Below are positions 1-6,002 of a stretch of DNA of 7,406 nt, piece after piece (the first letter of the stretch is position 1; each line of letters starts with the position of its first letter). The position numbers were made by a program, and so were the translations under genes. A model generated the notes under the pieces. The model saw only the letters and a list, made by a program, of their open reading frames with translations, made no database searches and was not told where the DNA came from. This stretch comes from Chloroflexota bacterium (lineage in GTDB: Bacteria; Chloroflexota; Anaerolineae; J102), in contig JAJRXO010000335.1 in assembly GCA_024276255.1 (NCBI GenBank), forward strand, positions 1-7,406. The letters are read 5' to 3'.

Positions 1-77
1 CACCTTTGCCGGTCGGCGGACTGACGCCATTCAGATAATAGTCACTTTCACCGATCTTTATCCCTGGAGGTCAGGCA
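1..77. other. Leader region before the first gene, origin unclear
   Basis: No gene can be supported here. All three + strand frames hit a stop (22-24, 36-38, and one inside the next gene), so the 3' end of an upstream gene could lie here, but nothing recognisable is encoded. The only clear signal is a Shine-Dalgarno sequence GGAGG at 66-70, placed 7 bases before the ATG at 78. A weak GATAAT at 34-39 has no suitably spaced -35 partner. Confidence 0.5.
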
Positions 78-698
78 ATGAAATGTTCGCAAAATAGACA
101 GAGCCACAAACGCAGTTGCGGTGGCTGCCTGTGGCGGATGCTCAGCCTGGTCATCGTCGCCGCCATCATTGCCCTGATCAACGATCGCTTTCTGAAAGCA
201 CCCGCCCCCGAAGGCGATGAACCTTTTCCACAAATCGAAACAGCACCCGCGACCGCGACCGAACCGCCGCCCCCGCCTACCGTAACCGACGATCTCACCC
301 GTATCCAGGGCATTGGCAGCGTATTTGCGCATAAGCTGCGAGACGCCGGCATTAGCACCTTTGCCCAACTGATTGCCGCCAGCGATGACGAACTCGACGC
401 CATTATACAGCCGCAGCGTTTCCAGAAACTGAATTACGACAATTGGCGGCAGCAGGCCGCCATACTCAGTCAGCAGCCGCCTTCTCCAGCAGTCGACGAC
501 CTCACCCGTATTCAGGGCATAGGCAACGTATTTGCCCGCAAACTGCAGGACGCCGGCATCAGCACCTTTGCCCAGCTGGCGGCCCAAAGCCCTGAACATC
601 TGGCGGCCATCTGCCAGGCGCCCGACTGGCGCAAACCCGACTATCAAAGCTGGATTTACCAGGCACAAAAGCTCAGCCAAGGCTCCGAACCATCCTGA
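78..698 (+). CDS. Membrane-anchored protein with two helix-hairpin-helix repeats
   Basis: 206 residues, function unknown. The ATG at 78 is supported by GGAGG at 66-70. The N-terminus is basic and Cys-containing (C3, C14, C17; CGGC at 14-17), followed by a single hydrophobic segment at about 20-36 and a Pro/Ala/Glu-rich linker to about 70. Two copies of a roughly 61-residue unit follow (71-131 and 140-200), each opening with DDLTRIQGIG, continuing with an 'aGISTFAQL' helix, and ending with a Tyr/Trp-containing helix followed by QA. The opening is a classic HhH motif (LxxIxGIG), known from DNA-binding and protein-interaction modules. The positive-inside rule (K/R before the hydrophobic segment, acidic residues after it) would place the HhH units outside the cytoplasm, which is odd for a DNA-binding role; protein-protein contact is an alternative. 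The downstream lipoprotein gene begins 2 bases after the stop, suggesting co-transcription. The HhH assignment is strong; the role is unassigned. Confidence 0.88.
   Translation: MKCSQNRQSHKRSCGGCLWRMLSLVIVAAIIALINDRFLKAPAPEGDEPFPQIETAPATATEPPPPPTVTDDLTRIQGIGSVFAHKLRDAGISTFAQLIAASDDELDAIIQPQRFQKLNYDNWRQQAAILSQQPPSPAVDDLTRIQGIGNVFARKLQDAGISTFAQLAAQSPEHLAAICQAPDWRKPDYQSWIYQAQKLSQGSEPS
288..578 (+). repeat. Intragenic tandem duplication encoding the HhH core (copies 288-371 and 495-578)
   Basis: Two 84-base segments 207 bases apart, in the same reading frame, differ at 12 positions by hand alignment (about 86% identity). Most differences are synonymous third-base changes, and a few alter residues (S/N, H/R, R/Q). 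Similarity falls off past residue 99 of the first copy, although the protein fold appears to continue to the end of each unit. This is either a fairly recent internal duplication or repeats kept similar by gene conversion. Confidence 0.85.
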
Positions 699-700
699 TC

Positions 701-2026
701 ATGCGACGCATATTGGCGCTGGTGGTAGGGGGAGCGCTCGCCCTGCTGGGCGGGTGTCGTTCCGCGCCTGCCGTGACCCCGGTTACGGCCACTCACACCG
801 CCTCGCCAACCTACACCGCCACGCCCGCCCCACTGGCTGCCATCGCGCCCACGCCAACCCGCCAGCCTGGCCCCACCAACTCACCGCACCCCCCCACCTC
901 CGCGCCCACGGGCGCCCCTGCCCCCACAACCACCATCCCGCCCTCCTTTCCCCCCGCCGTAGAGCTACAGCCCTGGTTGCGTATCCCCGCCCAGATCACC
1001 CATCTCAGCGCCGCACCCGACGGCAGCGGACGTCTCTTCGTCACCGAAAAACAGGGACGGGTGCGCATCATCAAGGAGGGCCAGCTGCTGGCAGAGCCAT
1101 TTCTCGACATCCGATCTCGGGTCGACGCGACTGCTTCCGAACGCGGCTTGCTCAGCATTGCCTTTCCGCCTGATTATGCGCAAAGCAACGTGTTTTATGT
1201 AAATTACACGGCCAAAGACGGGGACGGCGACACCATCATCGCCCGCTATCACGTGAGCGATGATCCCGATCTCGCCCTGGCCGAAAGCGAGGAAATCATA
1301 CTCCGCATCGACCAGCCGGCAGCCAATCACAATGGCGGCCAATTGCAATTCGGGCCCGATGGTTACCTTTACATCGGCATGGGCGACGGGGGCCGCGCCA
1401 ATGATCCCTGGGACAATGCCGAAAACCTGAGCAGTTTGCTGGGCAAGATGTTACGCATTGACGTACGTGTACCGCGGGGATACAGGATCCCCGCCGACAA
1501 TCCCTTTGTTGGCAACCCCCAGGCCCGGCCGGAGATCTGGGCCTATGGCCTGCGCAATCCCTGGCGATTCAGTTTTGATCGCCAAACCGGCGATCTATAC
1601 ATCGCCGATGTGGGCCATAATCTCTGGGAAGAGATCGACTTCCAACCCGCGAACAGCGCCGGGGGAGAGCACTATGGCTGGGACACGACAGAAGGTTTTC
1701 ATTGCTTCGAACCGGAAGAGGATTGTGACATGACCGGCATCACCCTGCCGGTGGCCGAGTACGGCCATGACCACGGCTGCTCGATCACAGGCGGGGCAGT
1801 CTATCGCGGCCAGGCCCATCCTGCCTGGTGGGGCACTTATTTCTTCGCCGACTTTTGCAGCGGTGAGATCTGGGCCCTGCGCTCCCTGCCCGATCAGGGA
1901 TGGACCATGTCTGTTGTGGCCACAACGGAGCTGAATCCCGCCTCGTTTGGCCTGGATGCCGATGGCGAATTATATATCCTCGATCTCGACGGTGAGATCA
2001 TGCAATTGCAGGAAGCGAAGCCATGA
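701..2026 (+). CDS. Glucose/sorbosone dehydrogenase-like beta-propeller lipoprotein (putative PQQ-dependent sugar dehydrogenase)
   Basis: 441 residues. The N-terminus is a lipoprotein signal: MRR, a hydrophobic core, and lipobox LGGC with lipidated Cys19, so the protein should sit on the outer face of the membrane. Residues 22-85 are a Pro/Thr/Ala-rich spacer, and the propeller runs from about 88 to 437. Family landmarks are ERGLLSIAFPPDY (147-159), NHNGGQLQFGPDG (209-221, with His210 matching the catalytic-base His of soluble PQQ glucose dehydrogenase), MGDGG (227-231), AYGLRNPWRFSFD (281-293, with Arg285 in the PQQ-contacting R-N position), and SITGGAVYRG (361-370). Known members oxidise aldoses with PQQ and Ca2+, but many homologues with this fold have no proven substrate, and no PQQ synthesis gene is in view. 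Cys336, Cys342, Cys360 and Cys386 could form disulfides outside the cell. No good ribosome binding site precedes the start (AAGG at 680-683 is too distant), so translation is probably coupled to the upstream gene, which ends 2 bases before it. The stop overlaps the ClC start by 4 bases. Confidence 0.9.
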   Translation: MRRILALVVGGALALLGGCRSAPAVTPVTATHTASPTYTATPAPLAAIAPTPTRQPGPTNSPHPPTSAPTGAPAPTTTIPPSFPPAVELQPWLRIPAQITHLSAAPDGSGRLFVTEKQGRVRIIKEGQLLAEPFLDIRSRVDATASERGLLSIAFPPDYAQSNVFYVNYTAKDGDGDTIIARYHVSDDPDLALAESEEIILRIDQPAANHNGGQLQFGPDGYLYIGMGDGGRANDPWDNAENLSSLLGKMLRIDVRVPRGYRIPADNPFVGNPQARPEIWAYGLRNPWRFSFDRQTGDLYIADVGHNLWEEIDFQPANSAGGEHYGWDTTEGFHCFEPEEDCDMTGITLPVAEYGHDHGCSITGGAVYRGQAHPAWWGTYFFADFCSGEIWALRSLPDQGWTMSVVATTELNPASFGLDADGELYILDLDGEIMQLQEAKP

Positions 2027-4104
2027 CACAATACACACAGCGCAGCCCAATTGCCAGTCGATTCAGTCAACTCCACATCAGCCCCGCCCAGTTTCTCGAC
2101 CGCCATCCCATTCCGCCTGAGGTCATTTTTCTCAGCACGGCTTTGATCGTAGGCCTGGGCACGGGGGTCGGTGCGGTGGCATTTCGCTATCTCATTCAAC
2201 TGGTGGCCTGGGTGGGCTATGTGTGGATACCCTCGGTAACGACGGCCTGGGGCAAAAGCTACGCCGTGCTTGTACCGGCGGTGGGCGGGCTCATGGTGGG
2301 CCTGCTGGTGTATTATTTTGCTCGTGAAGCAAAAGGCCACGGCGTCCCCGAGGTCATGGAAGCCGTGGCCCTGCGCGGCGGCCGCATCCGGCCCGTGGTG
2401 GCGGTGATCAAATCGCTGGCCAGCTCGCTGTGCATCGGCAGCGGGGGCTCGGTAGGCCGCGAGGGCCCCATCGTGCAGATCGGCTCCGCCATCGGCTCCA
2501 CCGTGGGACAATGGCTCAACCTGTCTGATGCCCGTATCAGCAACCTGGTGGCCTGCGGGGCGGCAGCCGGTATTGCCGCCACCTTCAACGCCCCAATTGC
2601 TGGCGTCCTCTTCGGCATGGAGATCATCCTGGGCGGACGTTTTGGGGTTCGCTATTTCAGCTCGGTCGTCGTCGCCGCAGTGGCCGCCAGCGTAGTGTGC
2701 CGGATCACCTTTGGCGATACACCCGGCTTTGTAATCCCATTTGAATATGGCCTTAAAAGCCTGTGGGAATTCGCGTTTTATCCGATTCTTGGCGTGTTGG
2801 CGGCCCTGGTTGCTGTGGCATTTGTGCGCGGTTTATATGGTTTCGAAGACGCCTTCGAGGGCTGGAAAAGCGTACCGGAATGGTTCAAACCGGCCGTCGG
2901 CGGCATCCTCCTGGGCCTGGTCGCCCTGGCCTATCCCCATGTCACGGGGATCACCTGGCAGCAAACCCCGCAGATATACAACGTGGGCTACACTGTGATC
3001 GAAGAAGTCCTTACCCACAACACCACCCTACAATTTGCCTTGGTGTTATTGGTTCTGAAGCTGCTCGCCACCAGTCTTACGTTGGGCTCTGGCGGCTCGG
3101 GTGGTATTTTCGCTCCCTCCCTGTTCATGGGCGCCATGTTGGGAGCGGCCTTTGCGCTGATGCTCAATCGCCTGCCCCTGGGATTCAACGTCCTGCCCGG
3201 CGCCTACGCGCTGGTTGGCATGGCAGCCGTCTTTGCGGCCAGTGCACACGCCCCCGTGACTGCGGTCATCATCCTGTTTGAACTCACCGGCGATTATCGG
3301 GTGATCCTGCCCTTGCTGCTCACCGTGGCTGTAGCCACCGTCCTGGCCCACCACCTCCTGCACGGTGAATCGATTTACACCCTGAAACTGACCCGTCGCG
3401 GAGTACGCCTGGCCGGAGGTCAGGACGTGGATGTGCTGGAAGCGGTCTTCGTGGGCGAAGTAATGGATATGAATCCCCCCACCGTGCCCGATACCATGAA
3501 CCTGGCGGATTTCCATACCTATTTGTTCCGCAGCCATCATCATGGCGTGGCTGTGCTGGATCAGAATGGGGCACTGGTGGGAGTGGCATCACTGCAAGAT
3601 CTGGAACGGGCCATGCAACAACCGGGCTGGGAACAGCGGTTGGTTCGCGATGTCATGTCGCAAAAGTTGCTCACGGTCACACCCGATCAAACCATTGGCA
3701 CGGCCCTCAAATTACTGGCCCGCCGTGATATTGGCCGTCTGCCTGTGGTCGACAGATCGGATTCCAAGCATTTGCTGGGGCTGATTCGTCGTACCAGCAT
3801 TGCCCGCGCCTACCAGCTGGGAGTATTGCGCCGTGAAGATCTGCAGGATCGGGCTCAGCAGATTCGCTCGCAGCAACGCAAAGGCGACGCCGAATTCGTC
3901 GAACTGGTGGTACAGCCGGGCTCGCAGGCCGCGGGTCAGCTGGTGCGTGATCTGCAATTACCGAAAGAATGTTTGCTCACAACACGACGGCACCATGATC
4001 GGATGCATATCCTGCACGGCAACGATCGTTTGCAGGCGGGAGATGTCGTAATCGCTCTGTGTACGCCGGAAGCGATTTACGATGTGCGCAAGCTGTTCCA
4101 GTAG
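2023..4104 (+). CDS. ClC-family chloride channel/transporter with two CBS domains and a C-terminal RCK_C (TrkA-C) domain
   Basis: 693 residues; an integral membrane Cl- channel or Cl-/H+ exchanger. AGGAAG at 2010-2015 supports the ATG at 2023, which overlaps the previous stop as ATGA. The ClC core spans about 33-455. Its filter motifs are GHGVP (105-109, the GSGIP position), GREGP (145-149, gating Glu147), GIFAP (361-365), and Tyr452 in the position of the chloride-coordinating Tyr of E. coli ClC. In the FNAPIAGVLF segment, Glu200 aligns with E. coli Glu202, but the next position, the internal proton glutamate (E. coli Glu203), is Ile201. This would be more typical of a channel or an atypical exchanger. 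Two CBS domains follow (about 477-530 and 541-600), a pair that often binds adenine nucleotides. Residues about 622-693 match an RCK_C domain, with GQLVRDLQLP and LQAGD closely resembling GQYLRDLRLP and LQVND in the TrkA encoded at 5337-6002. RCK_C domains elsewhere bind small ligands, including c-di-AMP. The ClC, CBS and RCK_C assignments are firm; channel versus exchanger is unresolved. Confidence 0.96.
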   Translation: MTQYTQRSPIASRFSQLHISPAQFLDRHPIPPEVIFLSTALIVGLGTGVGAVAFRYLIQLVAWVGYVWIPSVTTAWGKSYAVLVPAVGGLMVGLLVYYFAREAKGHGVPEVMEAVALRGGRIRPVVAVIKSLASSLCIGSGGSVGREGPIVQIGSAIGSTVGQWLNLSDARISNLVACGAAAGIAATFNAPIAGVLFGMEIILGGRFGVRYFSSVVVAAVAASVVCRITFGDTPGFVIPFEYGLKSLWEFAFYPILGVLAALVAVAFVRGLYGFEDAFEGWKSVPEWFKPAVGGILLGLVALAYPHVTGITWQQTPQIYNVGYTVIEEVLTHNTTLQFALVLLVLKLLATSLTLGSGGSGGIFAPSLFMGAMLGAAFALMLNRLPLGFNVLPGAYALVGMAAVFAASAHAPVTAVIILFELTGDYRVILPLLLTVAVATVLAHHLLHGESIYTLKLTRRGVRLAGGQDVDVLEAVFVGEVMDMNPPTVPDTMNLADFHTYLFRSHHHGVAVLDQNGALVGVASLQDLERAMQQPGWEQRLVRDVMSQKLLTVTPDQTIGTALKLLARRDIGRLPVVDRSDSKHLLGLIRRTSIARAYQLGVLRREDLQDRAQQIRSQQRKGDAEFVELVVQPGSQAAGQLVRDLQLPKECLLTTRRHHDRMHILHGNDRLQAGDVVIALCTPEAIYDVRKLFQ

Positions 4105-4148
4105 CTTCTTCACAACCGCAACCATTTTCGTATCGAGCCGGTCAGCAG

Positions 4149-4154
4149 TATAAT
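4149..4154 (+). promoter_or_regulatory. Putative sigma70-type -10 box for the response regulator-trk operon
   Basis: A perfect TATAAT sits in the 148-base gap ahead of the response regulator gene, about 100 bases upstream of its ATG. Transcription would start near 4160-4162 and leave a leader of about 90 bases. The -35 region (about 4125-4131, TTTTCGT) is a poor match to TTGACA, so the promoter may need an activator or may be weak. The call rests on the -10 match and its position at the only sizeable gap in the window. Confidence 0.45.
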
Positions 4155-4170
4155 GGGGTCTGTGCCTGTG

Positions 4171-4204
4171 GCGGCGCTCCATGCAGCAGTGTGGCATACG
4201 CCGC
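4171..4204 (+). promoter_or_regulatory. Leader hairpin in the 5' untranslated region of the trk operon
   Basis: GCGGCG (4171-4176) pairs with CGCCGC (4199-4204). Inside it CCATGC (4179-4184) can pair with GTGTGG (4189-4194), with two G-T wobbles and an AGCA loop. No run of T follows, so it is not an intrinsic terminator. It might stabilise or regulate the leader. The right side competes by two bases with the outer inverted repeat arm at 4203-4214. The structure was inferred by eye and no folding energy was computed. Confidence 0.4.
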
Positions 4205-4252
4205 TGATCCGGCTAAAAGATCGTTTATCTACCAGCCGAAGGATGCAGTCAT

Positions 4253-4915
4253 ATGTCGCCAAGCTACCGTGTGCTCATCGTCGACGATGAGCACAATATG
4301 CGCTTTACGTTACGCGCTATTTTACAGGAACTGGGATATGAGGTACACGTAGCGCCCAATGCGCAGAGTGCGCAACAGAAATTGCAGGCACAGCATTTTG
4401 ACATCATGCTGCTGGATGTGCGTCTGCCCGGCATGACGGGACTGGAGTTGCTGGCCGAGGTACGTCGCAGACATCCTTTCACCGCGGTGATCATCATCAC
4501 GGGCTATGGCACCGTGACCCAGGCCGTGGCTGCCATCCGTGGCGGAGCCGTGAATTTTCTGCAGAAACCTGTTTCACCCTACGAGATCAACGAAGCCCTG
4601 GAAACAGCGTTGCAAAACCCCCTGGCGCCGCCGGCAGATATGACCTACGACGATCTGCTGGCGATCGCCAGCCACTGCCTGCAGCGTGAGGAGTGGAGAG
4701 CTGCGCAACTTGCCATCCAGCATGCGCTCACGAGCGATCCTGCCCGCCACGAGGCTTACAGCCTGCTGGGGGCGTGGCACGAACTGCGGGGAGATGAAAA
4801 GCTGGCACAACGGTTCTTCGGGATTGCTCATTGGCTGCGGGAAGACGCCCCCCTGCCCGCCACGCCGCAAAGTCAGCCTGCTATCGCGGATATCGATCAG
4901 GAAGGCGCGGCATGA
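4253..4915 (+). CDS. Response regulator: receiver domain with a TPR-like C-terminal region, no DNA-binding domain
   Basis: 220 residues, cytoplasmic. The ATG at 4253 is preceded by GAAGGA (4238-4243) with a 9-base spacer; an out-of-frame ATG at 4243 is ignored. Residues 5-121 form a CheY/NtrC-type receiver with acidic Asp11 and Asp12, phospho-acceptor Asp55 (in LLDVRLPGMTG), Thr83 (IITGYGT) and Lys105 (LQKPVSP), so all residues needed for phosphorylation are present. The tail contains no HTH, AAA+ or enzymatic output domain. Residues about 132-199 look like two TPR helix pairs, including AYSLLGAWHELRGDEKLA, whose small and aromatic residue spacing fits TPR. This points to signalling through protein contacts. 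No sensor kinase is in the window. The gene heads the trk operon, and its stop overlaps the next start as ATGA, so it probably acts on the K+ uptake complex or on its expression through a partner. Receiver identity is firm; the TPR call is likely. Confidence 0.93.
   Translation: MSPSYRVLIVDDEHNMRFTLRAILQELGYEVHVAPNAQSAQQKLQAQHFDIMLLDVRLPGMTGLELLAEVRRRHPFTAVIIITGYGTVTQAVAAIRGGAVNFLQKPVSPYEINEALETALQNPLAPPADMTYDDLLAIASHCLQREEWRAAQLAIQHALTSDPARHEAYSLLGAWHELRGDEKLAQRFFGIAHWLREDAPLPATPQSQPAIADIDQEGAA
4899..4905 (+). promoter_or_regulatory. Ribosome binding site deciding the start of the first TrkA
   Basis: AGGAAGG lies 6 bases before the ATG at 4912 and inside the end of the response regulator gene. 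It favours this ATG over an in-frame TTG at 4831, which would add 27 basic, non-family residues in front of the Rossmann fold. Confidence 0.75.
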
Positions 4916-5340
4916 CAACGACTCGCTATGTGATCGTGGTGGGCTGCGGCCGCCTGGGGGCATTGCTGGCCACTCGCCTCAGCCAGGCAGGGCACAGCGT
5001 GGTGATCATCGACTACAACGAAGCCAAACTGGCCAAGTTGCCCGCCGATTTCAGCGGTTATCGTATGCAGCAGGACGCCACCGAAGCGGAAACATTGCGC
5101 CAGGCCAAAGCCCACCGCGCTGATTTCGTGATCGCCGCCACCAATAACGACAATGTCAATCTTATGGTAGCGCAGATCGCCAAGGTGATCTTCAATGTAC
5201 CCCATGTGATGGCGCGCGTCTTCAACCCCGCCCGCGAAGCCATTTATCGTGAGCTGGGTATCGATGTTATCTGTCCTACCAAACTCTCTGCCGATCTCTT
5301 CCTGGAGGTCGTCCACGCTACTACATCTGCCAGACCATGA
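4912..5340 (+). CDS. trkA: TrkA-type K+ channel regulatory subunit, RCK_N domain only
   Basis: 142 residues, cytoplasmic. It forms a single Rossmann-type RCK_N (TrkA-N) domain, the kind that assembles as a ring under TrkH and gates it in response to NAD(H) or ATP/ADP. The dinucleotide motif GCGRLG (11-16) is intact after a hydrophobic beta strand (YVIVV), and the acidic residue ending the second strand is Asp34 (VVIID), as in NAD-binding members. The segment AATNNDNVNLM (75-85) is characteristic of the family. The protein ends at about the end of the Rossmann fold and has no RCK_C domain, which makes it shorter than the usual single-unit TrkA/KtrA of about 215-225 residues. The ATG at 4912 overlaps the previous stop (ATGA) and has AGGAAGG in front. 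The gene is joined by another ATGA to a second TrkA that carries RCK_C, so the two probably work as a hetero-oligomer. Confidence 0.93.
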   Translation: MTTTRYVIVVGCGRLGALLATRLSQAGHSVVIIDYNEAKLAKLPADFSGYRMQQDATEAETLRQAKAHRADFVIAATNNDNVNLMVAQIAKVIFNVPHVMARVFNPAREAIYRELGIDVICPTKLSADLFLEVVHATTSARP

Positions 5341-6002
5341 AAGTTTTGCTCATTGGCGGCGACAAGACCTGCTATTATCTTGCCCGGCGCTTCATTGCCA
5401 AGGGCTATCATGCAGTCATCATCACCCGTGATGCAGAACAGGGGCGACAACTGGCACGACGCTTGCAGGCAGTGGTTGTGCTAGGCGACGGCACCGACCC
5501 GCAGATACTGGATGAAGCAGGCGTGCGGCAATGTGCGATCGTGATGGCCTTGCTGCCTCACGATCACGACAATCTCGTCGCCTGTCAGCTGGCCAAAGAG
5601 ATGTTTGCCGTGCCCCGCACTGTGGCGCTGGTACATGATCCCGAAAACGTAGATGTGTTTCGCCAGCTGGGGGTGTCGGTGGCCGTGTCGGTGGCAGGCC
5701 TGCTGGGGCAGGTGATCGAGGAGCAGATCGGCTACGAGGAGATCATCAATCTGGCCGAGCTGGCGCACGGCCAGCTGTCGATTAACGAGATCTCGCTACT
5801 CAATGGCGCTCCCGCCATCGGCCAGTACCTGCGCGATCTGCGCCTGCCCGATCAGTCATTGATCGCGGCCGTAATTCGCGACAACCGCGCCCTGATCCCT
5901 CGCGGTGACACCCGGCTGCAGGTCAACGATCATCTCCTGCTGGTCACACGGCCCGATACGCACAGCGAGGTGCTGCGTGTGCTCATGGGTGATGAGGCAT
6001 GA
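5337..6002 (+). CDS. trkA: TrkA-type K+ channel regulatory subunit, RCK_N plus RCK_C, with degenerate nucleotide-binding motif
   Basis: 221 residues, cytoplasmic, normal length for a one-unit TrkA. RCK_N spans about 1-125 and RCK_C about 146-216. The RCK_C has GQYLRDLRLP (162-171), LIPRGDTRLQ and a closing LLLVTRP strand. The glycine-rich loop reads IGGDKTC (6-12). In a canonical GxGxxG it keeps G7, but Asp9 and Cys12 replace the second and third glycines. The residue expected to be acidic at the end of the second strand is Thr30 (VIITRD). Dinucleotide binding may therefore be lost or altered, in contrast to the intact motif of the upstream partner. The ATG at 5337 overlaps the previous stop as ATGA. 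The nearest good Shine-Dalgarno (GGAGG, 5304-5308) is 28 bases away, so translation probably depends on coupling. The stop overlaps the trkH start. TrkA family membership is firm; loss of NAD binding is inference. Confidence 0.94.
   Translation: MKVLLIGGDKTCYYLARRFIAKGYHAVIITRDAEQGRQLARRLQAVVVLGDGTDPQILDEAGVRQCAIVMALLPHDHDNLVACQLAKEMFAVPRTVALVHDPENVDVFRQLGVSVAVSVAGLLGQVIEEQIGYEEIINLAELAHGQLSINEISLLNGAPAIGQYLRDLRLPDQSLIAAVIRDNRALIPRGDTRLQVNDHLLLVTRPDTHSEVLRVLMGDEA

Larger units (their letters stand above)
4136..4214. repeat. Near-perfect 11-bp inverted repeat flanking the putative promoter
   Basis: The left arm AGCCGGTCAGC (4136-4146) is complementary to the right arm GCTGATCCGGCT (4203-4214) over 11 base pairs with a single bulged T at 4208. 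The arms enclose the TATAAT at 4149-4154 and an internal hairpin. In RNA reading through from the ClC gene the arms could pair into a long stem. In RNA started at the putative promoter the left arm would be absent. The arms could alternatively be paired half-sites for a regulator. There is no U-tract after the right arm, so it is not a normal intrinsic terminator. Confidence 0.6.

Noticed and set aside
6..39. Promoter for the HhH gene (TTGCCG at 6-11, GATAAT at 34-39)
   Set aside because: The spacing between the boxes is 22 bases, too long for a sigma70 promoter, and both matches are imperfect.
48..680. Long open frame on the - strand opposite the HhH gene
   Set aside because: It mirrors the HhH repeats on the opposite strand, resembles no family, and the + strand frame has a ribosome binding site, clear domains and a contiguous operon.
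532..1173. Long + strand open frame spanning the HhH and dehydrogenase genes
   Set aside because: It is an Arg/His/Pro-rich translation typical of a shifted frame in GC-rich DNA and crosses the boundary of two well-supported genes.
4105..4252. Intrinsic terminator after the ClC gene
   Set aside because: The stems in this gap are not followed by a T-run; read-through into the trk operon cannot be excluded.
4831..4911. TTG-initiated 27-residue extension of the first TrkA
   Set aside because: The extension is basic and non-homologous and overlaps the response regulator by 85 bases. The ATG at 4912 has AGGAAGG and begins just before the Rossmann strand.
4253..4915. Sigma-54 activator (NtrC-like) identity for the response regulator
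   Set aside because: The receiver resembles NtrC types, but there is no AAA+ domain or HTH in the 220-residue protein.
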